Shown one piece after another: positions 11,830 through 23,612 of a stretch of DNA of 64,000 bases. Position 1 is the stretch's first letter. Every line of letters begins with the position of its first letter. Made by a program: the position numbers and the translations under genes. The notes beneath the pieces were generated by a model, which ran no database searches, was not told the DNA's origin, and saw nothing but the letters and a program-made list of their open reading frames with translations. This DNA is from Gonapodya prolifera JEL478 (taxonomy: Eukaryota; Monoblepharomycota; Monoblepharidomycetes; Monoblepharidales; Gonapodyaceae), in contig KQ965752.1 of the NCBI GenBank assembly GCA_001574975.1, forward strand, positions 401,887 to 465,886, read 5' to 3'.

Positions 11830-12111
11830 CGGTCTGTGTGAATCGATGGAATATTGTTGTGGCCTTCATGGCCGCGGCAGTGCAATCCGCGCGATGCATA
11901 TTTATATTCGCTAGTAAATAAGATCAATCTGCACTCCAATTGTCCCTTTTGCTCACTGAACGTTCAGACATCCGTGCAACAACGGGCAACGATTTCAACA
12001 GTCGAATGTTGCAGTGATGTTACGACCACAGCAACCCCACAACACCGGAACTCACAAAGCCGACGACTTTTACTCATTCATTGGCATAAAGCCCAACCAC
12101 CCAACCAGCAG

Positions 12112-13072
12112 ATGCCGTTTGAGTATCGTTCTTTCAGAGCGCGCACGCGGCAGCAATCTGCGGTGCAGTCGCATTTTTACGGTGTGGGCAATAAAGCTGT
12201 GGAAGAAGCTGGCGGCCGAATCGTGGGCGTGTTCTCGGGTGCGTTAGTCTCTATTCCCGCACAGATTTTGATACATCTGATCGACTTCGAGAAAGGATTC
12301 ATTGGACAGTCCCCCGACGAAGGGTTCATCCTTACTCATTGGCCAACGCTTGAGCTTGCTGTTCGAAACGGCCGGAATGTACTCACGAACTCATCCGAGT
12401 TTCTGCTGTCGTCGGACGTTTTGGGATACTTCGAGCCTGCTTCGAGTGTGCGTCCAAGTCCGCCCGAAGGAGAGATCGTCAACGTGCTCGATGCAGACGG
12501 CAGGTTCAGCAGAGACGCCTTCGTGGCGGGTGTCGTGGCGCATAGAATCTTTCACGTAGTAGACGACAGGCTGGACGAGCACAGACGACTTTCAGAATCG
12601 TGAGTCCCTTTGCATCATCGCAGCATATAATCAACTCCTTCAATTCCACTTGCACCGACCACGCTTCTCTCACAGGGCATGGCCAGGCTTTGAAGGCAAC
12701 TTCCCCTGCAGGGTCTTTGCCTACCTCCGCGAAATCGGAGGGAACTACCCAGACACGCGCATCCTCCTCCTCACGTTCTACAGCTCCGTATCTGTCTGGG
12801 AGGACAGTAGGATGGGGATATCGTCCACTGGACTGCCTCCTCAAGGACAGGCTGATCAAGCTGTTCTGAACGCGCGAACACTGCAAACACGACAACTCTC
12901 GGAGGGTGAGAAGACTGCAAAGAATGCTTTTGTGAAGCGTCAGGAGGTAAGATTTATTCAATCGTTTGCAACTTTGAAGCAACAGAGGTTCATTCTCATA
13001 TTTTGGAAGATGGTGAATTGGACCTCGGTCTCTCTGACCAAAATATGCCTTCCGCCAGCGAATCGCCATTGA
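12112..13072 (+). CDS. Hypothetical protein, possibly HAD-like
   Basis: Two or three exons on the plus strand. Exon 1 runs from the ATG at 12112 to about 12599 and splices in frame (GTGAGT...ACAG) to a second exon beginning SAWPGFEGNFPC near 12675. Segments such as RIFHVVDDRLDEHRRL and YPDTRILLLTFYSS faintly recall the acidic loop of fungal HAD-fold proteins of the Swiss-Army-Knife RNA repair type, but I see no complete DxDxT motif, so this is a guess only. The end is either the open frame to 13072 or a short third exon. No internal stop, no signal peptide. The gene starts about 280 bases from the divergent single-exon gene at 11829. Confidence 0.5.
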
Positions 13073-13289
13073 GACGTACTGGACTCGCGTTCACAGTCGA
13101 CGGAACATTGTGATTATATAGTTGATTTATCATGACAGAATGCAAAAGGCGCGACACGTTGCAAAGATTTAATGCTGTGGTAATAAGGTGAAAGGACACC
13201 AGTTTGTCCAAAGGTTGTGACTCCCCAAAAAAGTCTCCCAAACTCTTCTAATCTCACCCCCTCCCTTCCCATTGCCCGGCGCTCACAAA

Positions 13290-16200
13290 TCACGTCGAAT
13301 ACCGCAACCCATCAATCACCCTTAGCACCTCATCAGGCACCACCGGAACCTCCGAAATGCTCTCGCCGCCCTTGAGACTCTCGCGCCACTCCTTGAAGCT
13401 CGGCACTCGGGGCGAGAACACGAGGTCGATATCGTAAATGTCTCGCGTCCCGCTATAGTACGCCGTCACATACGCAACGTCGCCCGCGTCGGCCTCGGCG
13501 TTGGAAGTGTCCATTTTTCCCTCACCGGCCACGACGGCGTTGGCGATGTGGCTGGGCCGGTACCGGAGCGAACGGTACTTGTCAAGCGAGACGCGGCGGT
13601 ACACGACGGATTTGCCTTTACGCTCCGAGCCGGAGGGCGCTTCGATGAGACTGGCGCTGCGGAGGAGGTTCATGTCGGCGCGAGCCAACACCGGTGAATT
13701 GGAGCGTCCAGCTGCCAGCGTCTCGTTGTCATTCACCAGCTCGACGCCCGTGGCAGTGTCCTGTCGCGCACCTGATGGAGTCGGGGACGACCGTTGTGGC
13801 TCGGGGGAGCGTCCTGACGCCAGCAAGGGCGACTTGCGTGCCGCCTCCATCTTGTCCGTGGCAACCTTTGACCCCGCCCCCGTTGCCGCCTTGATCATGG
13901 GCGCAATCTCCTCCAACCTCGCCGCCTCGCCGATCCGCCACGCGCACATGTCCACGTACTCCTCCACCTCCGCCGCCATCCGGGGCTCGCCCACCTCGTA
14001 CGTGTAGTTGCGTACCGCCCGGCGAGCTTGCGCCCACGAGAGACCGTCGGGGTGGGGTCCGATGACGGCGCCCTGGAAGTCGAGGAAGCGCTCCAGCGAG
14101 TCGCACGTGTGGATGAGCTGGAGGAACTGCAGCAGCCGCACCGTGGGCGTCAGCGATTGCAACACGCGCGGGTCGCCGGCGATGTGGGCGTTGTTGCGGA
14201 CCCACTCCTCGGTCTTTTGGATATTGGTTTTCAGCTGCATCGCGCGGATCCTGGTGCACATGTCACGGCGTGTGATGATGGAATTGAAGAGGGCGGCGTT
14301 GGTGGTGAACAGGAGCTGCCGGACGAGTTGCTGGCCGATCATTGGGGGGACACTGTAGTGCTCCAGAGCGGTCACTACGGCAGTGAAGAGCGACGGGAGT
14401 TCACGGTGCCGACGAAGAGCGTCACGACTGGCGGGTCTGTACACAATAGTGCTTGGTTTGCGACCGTGGGCTAGGAGCATAAGCGATCTGTGAGTGAGCC
14501 ACCCTACTCCACGTCAAATATTAACTCACTTTTCCTTGCTGCCGTCTCCTCCCTCTGAGCCAACCATCCGGGCCTGGTATCATATTCGATCTCGCCGAAC
14601 TCCACCGAGTCGCACTCCAGCACGCACTCGTCGACGAGCCTCCGGACCCTCTCCTTGAGGAACACGCACAAGCCGTGGTACAGATCCTCGGCAAGTACGC
14701 GCACCCGGGCATTGTACTTGGGAATGGACTCGAGGGTGAAGTCGCGCGCGATGTAATAGGTCAGCTGGTACAATTGGCCGATCCAGTAGCATGTGCCGGT
14801 GATGACTTGGGCATCGGTGAGTCGGGGAGGGTTAGACTTCGATCATGTTGGGTGTGAGGGTCAGAGTTGTTTGTAACAACAGAACTTCCGAAGCAAATCT
14901 CACCATAAACATCGACCTCAAATAAAACTCCAATCCTCTAAATAAGTTCGCCGGGGCTGTCCTCGGTCCATAGTTAGCCGCATACCTCGCAGCCAAGATA
15001 AGCACGTTGGCTCCCACGTTCCGTCTCGGATCCGACACCAAATGCGCCACCTCCGAATCGGTCGGTGCTCCCGTGAACGGCTGGGACAACGCAGCAATGA
15101 AGGCGTCCACGCGGTGCTCGTCAAAGACCAGCATCTGGTCCGGGCGACACGTGGACCAGTCAAACGCCGCGGACGACGAGCCACCAGAGTGTGCCGAGCC
15201 GGGAGTACGGGGCGACGTCGGGGTATACCTTGACGGAGGCGTGCTCGCCGCACTTCGAGGCGCAGCGTCCGAGTCTCGCCAGGCGTATGTGCTTCCCGCT
15301 CGGTTGTGCCCCTTCCCGTCGCGATGACGTCCGACAGGCTCCTCCAAAGCTGCGTGCTCTGGGGTGGTGGACGATTTGCGTGATTTGGAGCCACGCGCGG
15401 CGACGGCGAGGGGTTTGGCGCCGTTCTCGAGTAGCATGGTGGAGATGGAGGAGAAGTTGTTTGTGGAGGACCAGGAAAGGGCGGTCCAGCCGGCTAGGAA
15501 GGGCAATTGTTAAAATCCGATGAAGTAAAACACCAGTCGAAGGAAGTTCTTCAACTTACCCTTGTCCGTTACGTCCACTGACGCTCCAGCGCTCAGAAGA
15601 GTGTGTACAATCTGTTCGTGTCCCGAGGCTGCGGCGTAGATCAGAGCCGTCTACGAGGATGACGGTGATAAGCAATATTTCTTGCGAATACAGGGTGGAG
15701 AACGTACCGATCCCTGCTCGTCCTTCGCGTTTAAATCCAGGTACTTCTTCAAGTTGTTCGTGGTGAGGATGTGCAGAACCCGATCGAGCTGGCCATTAGA
15801 GGCCGCGCGGATGAACGACTCTTGAACCTTTTCTACGCGGTCGGCGTACGAAAGGCCCGACAATCCAATGTTGTCGAATGCGGCTTCAAGTGAGGACAGA
15901 GTGTCGCCAGAAGTGGCTGCGGCGGGCACGGGAATGGCGGGAGAGGCGGGGAAGTCTTCGGGGACGGCGTCGATCTTGACGCTTTGGTTGGTGTTGATAC
16001 GAAGTGACGCTGGCGGGGAAGCGCTGGTCGATGTTGGGGGAAGAGGGGGTCTATGGACTGGGCTATTTGGTGGCGAAAATGCCCGTTCCTCCTGCTGCTC
16101 CTTTTCATCTTCGACCGGTGGAACTGGAGAGTTGGCGACAGATGACATGTCCTCGTCTTCGGAAGACTCCTCTGGTTCGTCGACCGGGGCCGGTGTTCTC

Positions 16201-16577
16201 ACTTCTGCCTCAGGGGGAGGTGAAGACACAGTCACTACCACATCCTCGTGACGTTCCGCATCCGCCTCCAAAGCAGTGTGTACAACATTGTCATTGTCTT
16301 CGTCCGCAGCGGTCTCGGGTGACTTTGCGAATGGTAGCTCGCCAACAACCTTGGCAACCGGGGACGTGGCGCCAGCCTCATCGTCATCGTGGCGCTCCTC
16401 CGCCTCGACATCGGCCGGTGTTGCTGTCCTCTCCGTGTGTGCGTGGTCGTCATCTCCGCTCGCTTCTGCGCTGATTACGGGACTCGATTCCTCCTCGAGT
16501 TTGTTTGGCGGGGAGGAAGAGGCGGGAGAGGGAGCCCTCGTAGCGGGATCGCTGTCTGTAGTTCCCGAGTTCTCCAT
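13290..16577 (-). CDS. Ankyrin-repeat and DIL (dilute) domain protein, about 1012 aa
   Basis: A large five-exon protein (16577-15708, 15650-15560, 15493-14904, 14836-14530, 14470-13290) whose exons join in frame to about 1012 aa. The first 220 residues are acidic and disordered. Ankyrin-type helices follow (ASNGQLDRVLHIL, TALIYAASGHEQIVHTLL, WTALSWSSTNNFSSISTMLL). The C-terminal half matches the DIL domain of class V myosins as found in fungal DIL/ankyrin proteins: CYWIGQLYQLTYYIARDF, then VVRQLLF-type helices with FNSIITRRDMCTRIRAMQLK and NIQKTEEWV. By family knowledge DIL domains bind cargo adaptors, so this protein probably acts at membranes or in polarity and trafficking; that role is inference. 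Long, GC-rich, no lesions. A stray acceptor choice (CCTAG before CCCACGG) is needed at exon 5. Confidence 0.85.
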
Positions 16578-17059
16578 CGTTCACTGGAAGGGGACAATCG
16601 ATTGCTGGTTGTCCAGGCGAAAAGCGTGAAAAGATCTTCAAGGGTACGGGCAGAAAACATCGACACACCCACCTCGCCGAATTCTCCCGATGGATTTCCG
16701 CGCTCCTTGCAGTGATGCTGAGATGTCCCGAGTTCGCCCACCAGGTCAAGTTGTGCCGGCGGTGTCTCGGTAGACGGGACTTGTTCTCGTTTACGCCTTT
16801 GTGCCTGTTGCCGCACCCCGTTTTTGCACCCGGTTTTCTATCGCGCGGTAAGAAATCTTTGTGGCAAGTACTTTGTGCATTGGAGCTGAACAAGGACGTT
16901 ACATTATTGTCCTATTTCCGCTAAATATCAACTAAACTTTGTCACTCAGCCATTCGTTGAGATAAGCATGATAGAAATACGGCCATTTGAGAATCGTTCG
17001 TTATTGTATTTATCTCTTTGGACGAAACAAGGAAAGTGGGCAACTTCCTGGCTCTCCTT

Positions 17060-17165
17060 GAGTAAGGTGCTTTACAGCCGTTTGCAAAATGGTGGTCCAA
17101 AAATTTCTAGTTTATATTATGAAACCGTCGAAACTTCCCGGGGCGATTGCTCGCGCCCCCGTCCA
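17060..17165 (-). repeat. Dispersed repeat, partial copy (3' end only)
   Basis: Read on the minus strand, this segment matches the last 105 or so bases of the full copies at 17985-18331 and 34355-34700: the GGGGGCG...CGCCCCGGGAAGTTTCGACGG box, TTCATAATATAAACTAGAAA, then TTTTGG and ATTTTGCAAACGGCTG. Homology stops abruptly beyond 17165. The copy points toward the DIL gene start at 16577. Confidence 0.8.
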
Positions 17166-17984
17166 CAAACTCACTTTATTCTTGGACAATAGGACTCAAA
17201 TATGACAGGAGGCATAATCTGGTGGACATCATGGGTGTCGGTCGCGGGGATCCTGACTTCGAGAAAATTATGAACTCCGGGCATCTTCGTTCGAATTCTG
17301 GGCGGCAATCGGGGAAATCCTGATGGTACCGTGACATTCTACTGTTTCTTCGGAACATCGAATAAATACGCAGTCTGAATGCGATTGGTGGAGGCTGTGG
17401 TGATGGTTGAACGATGTGTTGCGAACTCTCCCTTCTGGGAGTCACACAACAGGTTTACGCTCAAAGAAATCGTATAATATCAATTTATACCCTGATTTCG
17501 ACCGGAGAGCGAAAGGATGGATTGGTAGGCCTCAAGGAAACGTGTCCTGGTGGTGATAGAGGTCGGTTAGAAACTTCCCCATACAGAAAAAATTTCAACT
17601 GTGAGAGCAGGCTCCGTATCTTCGAACGACAATAAAACTGATGTTCCTTGTCAAATTGCGTTCATATATGACCAAAATGGCACCTTCTTGTGCCATGAGT
17701 ACCAGAGTTCCTTTTTATGAGCATTCAAAAGTCGCATTGACATGCATTACAACCACGCTTTCCGTCGGTTTTCATGTCGACTTATCAATTCATTCAAAAT
17801 TCTCCTCATAATACATCATAGAACATGTGTCATATCAGTGTCAACCACTCTGCGTTCTTATCCACCATGCGGTCCTTTTAATGTCGCCCAAAGGAACCAC
17901 GTCGCTTCCAAAGAACATTAAAGTTACTACCAGTGGGCTTCTTGGGCTTCGGGCAGCGGGGCAGGCATTCTTCAGGTACCGTGT

Positions 17985-18331
17985 CGGGGAACGGCCATTA
18001 CCACACGAACCAATCGCGTACCGACCCCAAACGACTCAATTTAACGCTCAGTACTATAATATACCGGGCACCGATGAAAATTTTCCCAATCGACGAAAGA
18101 AACTGGGCAGAGGGGGGATGCCGCCGTTATTTCGGTGAAGTCGCCATCACCAGCGCAGACCGCCACGAAACTCACAGAATTATGGTACGTGGTATATTTG
18201 ATTCCAGAGACGTCACAGCGGGGTCAATCGGTGGTCGGGGGCGTGAGCCATCGCCCGGGGAAGTTTCGACGGCTTCATAATATAAACTAGAAATTTTTGG
18301 GGTCAGGACTTCCATTTTGAATACAGCTGTG
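17985..18331 (+). repeat. Dispersed repeat, full copy 1 (about 345 bp)
   Basis: Strongly similar over its whole length to 34355-34700. Shared blocks in order: CCATTACCACACGAACCA, GTACTATAATATACCGGGC, CCGATGAAAATTT, CTGGGCAGAGGGGGG, GACCGCCACGAAACTCACAG, GGTATATTT, GGTCAATCGGTGGTCGGGGG and the TTTTTGGG tail. An open frame inside (about 60 codons) is partly conserved but is out of phase between copies, so it is unlikely to encode protein. There are no terminal inverted repeats that I can see. The copy ends 56 bases before the ATG of the ACT-domain gene. Confidence 0.85.
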
Positions 18332-18387
18332 AGTTCCGAAGTTTGCCCGTCCATCTTTACATTTCCCCCTGTTTCCACTCTCACGAA

Positions 18388-18807
18388 ATGCCAATTGAGG
18401 ATCGTTCGTTCATATTGCACCACATTCCGCTGGCAATCTGTCGCTATGCCGCATCTGCAAAGATCCCACAGGCAGTGCTCGGCCTACTGTCGGAACCAAC
18501 GAGTTCCTTTCTGACGGTCACCCGGACCCCATCCGAGCTCTCTATAACACTTCCCGCCGAGAGCATTGCATCTCTCTCACCTCCGCCGGATAAGGTGACC
18601 AAGTCATTTATCGCGCTCCAAATAGTCGGAACATTCGACTTGGACCTGGTCGGAGTCCTGGCACCCGTCGCTCAGCTGCTTGCGAACTCCAAGATTGCGA
18701 TCTTTGTTATTGCAACGTTTGATACGGATTACATACTTGTAAACGAGGCGGACGTGGACAAAGCTGTGACTGTTCTTCGAAATGTTGGTTGTACATTCAG
18801 CTCTTGA
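18388..18807 (+). CDS. ACT-domain protein, intronless
   Basis: A 139-aa single-exon protein with a C-terminal ACT_7-type small-molecule-binding domain. The signature is VGTFDLDLVGVLAPVAQLL, then ANSKIAIFVIATFDTDYI and LVNEADVDKAVTVLRN. Known relatives are small bacterial and fungal ACT proteins and the regulatory half of aspartate kinase, where paired ACT domains bind amino acids. The first 60 residues look like the preceding ACT-like half (FILHHIPLAICRY...FLTVTRTPSELSITLP). The ATG at 18388 is preferred over the one at 18343 because the domain begins directly after it; both are in frame. The lack of introns, unusual here, and the bacterial-type architecture are compatible with an ancient transfer but do not prove it. 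Its promoter region is largely the dispersed repeat. Confidence 0.82.
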   Translation: MPIEDRSFILHHIPLAICRYAASAKIPQAVLGLLSEPTSSFLTVTRTPSELSITLPAESIASLSPPPDKVTKSFIALQIVGTFDLDLVGVLAPVAQLLANSKIAIFVIATFDTDYILVNEADVDKAVTVLRNVGCTFSS

Positions 18808-19389
18808 TTTGGTAAAATGTATGTTTAGAAAACTACGTATTATGAACAACTATTATTTGTTTTTGCTTTTCTTGTTTCCCGGTCACCTTTGTTCCGCCGC
18901 AGTCCCACAGGTACACCTTTGGACTGCGCCGACCACTACTTATTGATAGGCCTAACTTTACCTGGAACCCACCAATCCTGCCCCATATATGCGCCTGCGT
19001 CTCGCCATGCATGTCCCGATCCTTCTTCGTGCACCTTCGAGCAACTATAATGCCCGAAAATGATCAATCGTTTTAAAGGAGCCGTGGGACAACACTCTGG
19101 AGCTTGGCGGCGTTCGAGCACACCATGCTCTTCTCCAACGCAAGATTCAGAGCGATGCAAGGCCGACGGACAGGGGCCAGTTGGGGAAAAGCATCTCGCA
19201 TCAAATGGGAGGATCGCAATGACCCCGCCTGCATGAACACTGTGTCCGTGGCACCAGAAGTGGTGGTTCATTTTCGTGTGTTGTGAAACTTTCTCGTGAG
19301 ACAGAGAGGGGGGCGTTCAATCTGATATTGGATCATTCGTGGGCTAACTGAACGTGCACTTCATTCTTTTTTTTTTTTTTTGTTCACCG
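18808..19389. other. Intergenic region, nothing recognised
   Basis: No supported gene. Open frames at 18936-19271 (minus) and 19104-19286 (plus) overlap each other and match no family. A run of 15 T lies at about 19367-19381, just before the ATPase relic. Confidence 0.5.
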
Positions 19390-22261
19390 GATTCTGCTCT
19401 TTGCTTTGGGCTGGAGTCCTCACATTCTTCCTTTGCTGGAGGCCACTCTCGCATCGCCATCGATGACAAACCTGGCGCTTGCAATTTTATTCATGATCGT
19501 TATCTTCCTTCAGGCTTCATTTGCAGGTTCGTTCGTAGGAACCGGCATCGCGAATTAATGCTTATAGAATGTTTGTCCCTCAGCCTTCCAAGACTGGTCG
19601 ACTCACAAAGTCATGAGTTCGATTCTCAATCTCATGCCGTCGGAATGCACCGTTCTCCGAGACGGCGGTCTTGCTCGTGTTCCCGCTACCGAACTCGTCT
19701 GCGGGGACATCGTTTCGCTCTCCTCGGGAAACAAAGTTCCCGCTGACCTTCGGCTCATCGAGGCGTCTGCTGACGCGAGATTCCATCGCTCCATCCTTAC
19801 TGGCGAAAGTGAAGAAGTGGATGGAAGGGTGGACATGATGGATCCAGACTTCCTCGAATCCAAGAATATTGCTCTGATGGGACACATATGGTACGCGTGC
19901 ACTCATCCTTCACTGTCCCTGATGAATATAATTGAGTGTGTTTACTGTGTCTCGTAGACAAATGGCTCTGCGAAGGGAATTGTTATCCTCACCGGGAGCA
20001 GAACCGTCATGGGTCACATTTCAAAGCTCATTGCTACAACAGCTCAGAAAGACACCCTGATCCAACAAGAAATCAACCGCTTCGTCATGATTATTGTTTT
20101 CCTCACGATGGCTCTTGTCCTGGTAACCTTGCTCACCTGGGTTGGATGGTTACGCGTCTCTCATTTTTATGTTCATCAACGTCATTGCCATTTTGGGTGA
20201 GTGCTTTGCTTTGGTCCGGAGTCTATGAGTAATGTCTCATCGATGGTACTGCACGCTCTAGTTAACTTGATGGGCTGTGTCGTCGCCTTCATCCCCGAAG
20301 TAGTGCCCATGGCTGTGACCAGTACACTTTCTCTGATCCCCCAGCGCAAGAAAGAGGTCAACGTCCTGCGCAAATCGCTCGCCACCGTCGAAACCCTCGG
20401 CTGCGTGAACGTGATCTGCTTCGACAAGCGCTCACCCAAAACACCATGCAGGTCACGGCGTTTGGATTCGCAGACGGAGCGGCACACTCTGTTCCGTCTG
20501 TAGGTTTCAATCGGACAATCGTCCCCGTGAACGAGGCGCTGAACGCTCTCTTCAAAGCTGCTCCGCTGTGCAACGAAGCCACGTTTGACAGGAACCAACC
20601 GGGTCAAGGATCGGCCCTTCAGCCTCCGGTCAGCGGAAACGCTATGGATGCTCCCATTCTTCGATTTGCAGAAACCATCTCATCAACTGATACCATCTGC
20701 CCACCAACAAGCCGGCTTTCAGCATCCCTTTCAACTCCAGGAACAAGTGGATGCTGCGAATGTTTCGATCTGATTTCGCTGCCGCCTCCACGTCGGAGCT
20801 CTTGGTGTACGTCAAGGAGGCACCAAACGTTGTCGATATTCACCCTTCCACGCGCTCGATTCGAATGCGCTCACGGAAGAGCTCACCATCAAATGCTTTC
20901 GAGATCTCACGCTCGTTGGAATGATCGCAATCATCGACCCTCCAGATACGGCAGATGGTGACCAACTGCTGTAGAGCTGGGATGAGGTTTTTCATGGTCA
21001 CGGGCGACTTTGGCCTCACGGCGGCGGCCATTGGGCATAGGTTGGGATCCTGACCCATCAGGGAGAGCCAAATTCGATCACGGATGTTTCAGACGCTGTT
21101 TAACAACCCAAAAGCGTGGACGAGGACGGCTTCATTCCGGCAAGTTTGGTCCTGGAGGGCAAACACATTTGCAATCTCACGGACGCTCAATTGGACGTCG
21201 TGTGCAGGCACAAGGAAACTGTGTTCGCACGAACCACACCGGAGCAGAAATTGACCATTGTGAATCAGCTCAAGAGCCGCGATTACGTCGTCGCAGTCAT
21301 GGGAGATGGAGTGAATGACGCCCCCACGCTCAAGGCTGCCCACGTTGGAATCGCCATTTCGACCGGAAGTGACGTGGCCATTGAAGCGGAGACTCTTGTT
21401 CTGATCGGCACGTTCGACTCGATCACTACGGCGGTCCGTCTGGGTCGATTGGTATTTCAGAACCTCCAAAGGTTATCTCGGACCTGCTCCCGGCTGGTAG
21501 CTGGTCTGAGGTCTGGCCGATCATTCTCAACATTTACTTTGGGGTTCCGCTGCCACTCAGTGCTTTCCTGATGGTCATCGTCTGTGTCTTCATGGAATTG
21601 TTCCTTTCGCTTGCTCTCATCATGGTATGTGAAGAGTTCGATCTCCTCAATCTACCACCGAGAAACCACAAGCGAGACCACCTTATCAACCTGAAATCTA
21701 TCTGCAGGTTTGTCATCTGCGTGATTGATAGATTGCAAATTGTAACTGATCACTTGACTGCTTTCAGAGCTATCTATTCATTGGGACAATGATGACTGTC
21801 ATATCGCACGGCATGTTCTTCCTCTACTACTGGCGATACGCTGGCATCCCGATGAGCGCACTCTTCTTTGCATTCGAGAACTATCAAGACGGTTTCTTTG
21901 GATACACGTCTGACGAACTTATTTACTTCAACACGCAAGGTCAATCCGTCTCCTTTGTAGTGCTCGTTATTCTCCAGTTGGGGAACCTTCTCTCCGTTCG
22001 TAACTAACAACACTCCATTCTGCAATCCGACCCTGTATTCGCGAAACCGACCCCTTGGATATTTGTCGCAGCGTTCATTGCATTGCCGTGTTCGTCACGG
22101 AAGTGCCGTGGATCCAGAACCTGTTTGGCACAGCGTCGGCGCCGATTGAGTTTTGTGTTCTGCCCATTCCTTTCGCTGTGTTGATCTTGTTCGCGGACGA
22201 AATACGCGAGCTTTGCATTCAGCAGTGGCCCAACGGGTTCCTCGCTAAGGTTGCATGGTGA
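19390..22261 (+). pseudogene. P2C-type (Na,K-ATPase alpha-like) P-type ATPase relic
   Basis: A cation-transporting P-type ATPase, recognisable from the second membrane helix onward. Visible parts: actuator loop ILTGESEEVDG (TGES, about 19795), helix M4 with FIPEVVPMAVTSTLSL, the nucleotide domain (FSIPFNSRNKWML), RDLTLVGMIAIIDPP, VTGDFGLTAAA, the hinge MGDGVNDAPTLKAAH (about 21300) and C-terminal helices to PNGFLAKVAW. The gene is dead. The phosphorylation motif DKTGTLT is broken: GAC AAG is followed by CG and then CTCACC, as if 7 bases were lost (about 20428-20431). More shifts lie near 20600-20960 and at 21467-21472. TAA at 22005-22007 cuts the conserved SVRN...QSDPVF stretch. The cytosolic N-terminus and first helix are missing. 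At least one intron (19526-19583) still has perfect splice signals. Functional relatives exchange Na+, K+ or H+ across the plasma membrane. Confidence 0.92.
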
Positions 22262-22799
22262 GAACAAGCAGCTGATGTCGTGTACAGCTGGAGTTGTGGT
22301 TCGATGTTCGAAGGAAGTCGTGAGACGTGTAAATACCCTGAGAGGACATAGAGCGGCTGAGTTATGGAATTGATACGGGAGAGATGATTGATGGTAGCTT
22401 ATTGATGCAACTTTTGCAGAGCAATAATAGAATAATTTGTATTTTAATATCAAGTGTATTACAAATTCCCATCACATGTCGATGCACACAGTGGCCCAGC
22501 ACTTCTCCATTTTCTTCTCAAAATTCTAATTCTTTCTAATGACGTGGGGTCTACCAACCAGCTCTACCAACCAGGAGCAAAAAGCATTCTCGAAAATCGC
22601 GAACGAGTGCACAAAAAAAAAAAAGGAGAGGCAACGACAAACCGGAAAGCAACCATCCATCCATCTTACTGTGAGTGTTCTGCATCCAGCTGGTACGCTC
22701 AAGTCAGTCTACTCACTCTACTCTTTCCACGGACATCTTTTCGTCCCATTTTCCCGCGTGGAATCAGCAGTTTGAGAATCCTCGACAACCAGCACTCCA
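22262..22799. promoter_or_regulatory. Upstream region of the eL22 gene
   Basis: About 540 bases without a gene, between the ATPase relic and the ribosomal protein start. It contains an A12 run (about 22613-22624) and pyrimidine-rich stretches shortly before the ATG, as expected for a strongly expressed ribosomal-protein gene. No specific factor site is identified. Confidence 0.4.
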
Positions 22800-23612
22800 A
22801 TGGCACCAATCGTGAGTATCAACGGACACTCCAAAATGAATACCAAGACTGCCGAGCCATCTGCGCGTCCACGTTCCGCCTTACCGAGCCTCGCACTCGG
22901 CTCACGGCGAACGAGTAGCCCATCCCGCGCTGGCCTGCTCTTGGGAGTCCTTTTGCCCTTTACGGGTAGAGACTTTGCACTCCCCCGCGTTGAGCGTTTC
23001 TTCTGGCCGTAATGCGGGTACCGGTGTGCTCAAATGTCCGTTCCGTTCTTCCTCTGTTACTCCTCGGGACCACCAAAAGAGAACCGCCAAAGGTGCCGTC
23101 GCCGGAAAGAAGGGAGCCAAGAAGGCCGTCGCGCACAAGTACGTCTTGGACGCTTCGGACCCGGTGAAGGACGGGATCTTCGACACCGCTTCGTTCGTGA
23201 GTGTCGCTTGCCACTTTTGCAACGTGTTTGCAGGAAGGGGAAACTCACACCGAGCCCGCCTCGTGTGCAGGAGAAGTTCCTCCAGGACCGTATCAAGGTG
23301 GCCGGCCGCACCAGCAACCTCGGTGAAGCCGTCACCATCTCCAAGCCCGACGGCAACTCTATCGCTGTCACCGTCGACGCCAAGGTGCCTTTCGCCAAGC
23401 GATACCTCAAGTACCTGACCAAGTGAGTCCACTCTTCCTCCCGTCGACGCGGCCTGCACCCGTACTCATCATCTCCCCTTCCCCACCTCCCACCCAGGAA
23501 ATTCCTCAAGAAGCAGCAGCTCCGCGACTACGTGCGCGTCATCTCCACGTCCAAGACCACCTACCAGCTCAAGTACTTCAACATCTCGCCTGAGGACGAG
23601 GCCGACGAGTAA
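22800..23612 (+). CDS. RPL22: 60S ribosomal protein L22 (eL22)
   Basis: Cytosolic large-subunit ribosomal protein. Four exons (22800-22811, 23080-23196, 23271-23422, 23498-23612) join in frame to 131 aa, the normal size for the family. Typical segments are a Lys/Ala-rich start ([13 protein letters not shown]), [66 protein letters not shown] and an acidic tail. The first exon holds only four codons and is followed by a 268-base intron, a common arrangement in fungal ribosomal protein genes where the first intron often carries regulatory sequence. Intact, with codon use that looks more biased than in its neighbours (many C-ending codons), consistent with high expression. Confidence 0.96.

Larger units (their letters stand above)
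16578..18387. other. Long intergenic region carrying two repeat copies
   Basis: About 1.8 kb without a supported gene between the divergent DIL gene and the ACT-domain gene. It holds two oppositely oriented copies of a dispersed repeat (annotated separately). The 0.8 kb between them has only short scattered open frames. Base composition is more AT-rich than in the flanking genes. Confidence 0.6.

Noticed and set aside
17933-18280. Open frame inside the dispersed repeat, similar in translation to copy 2
   Set aside because: The two copies are out of phase with each other after small indels, so DNA identity rather than protein conservation explains the similarity.
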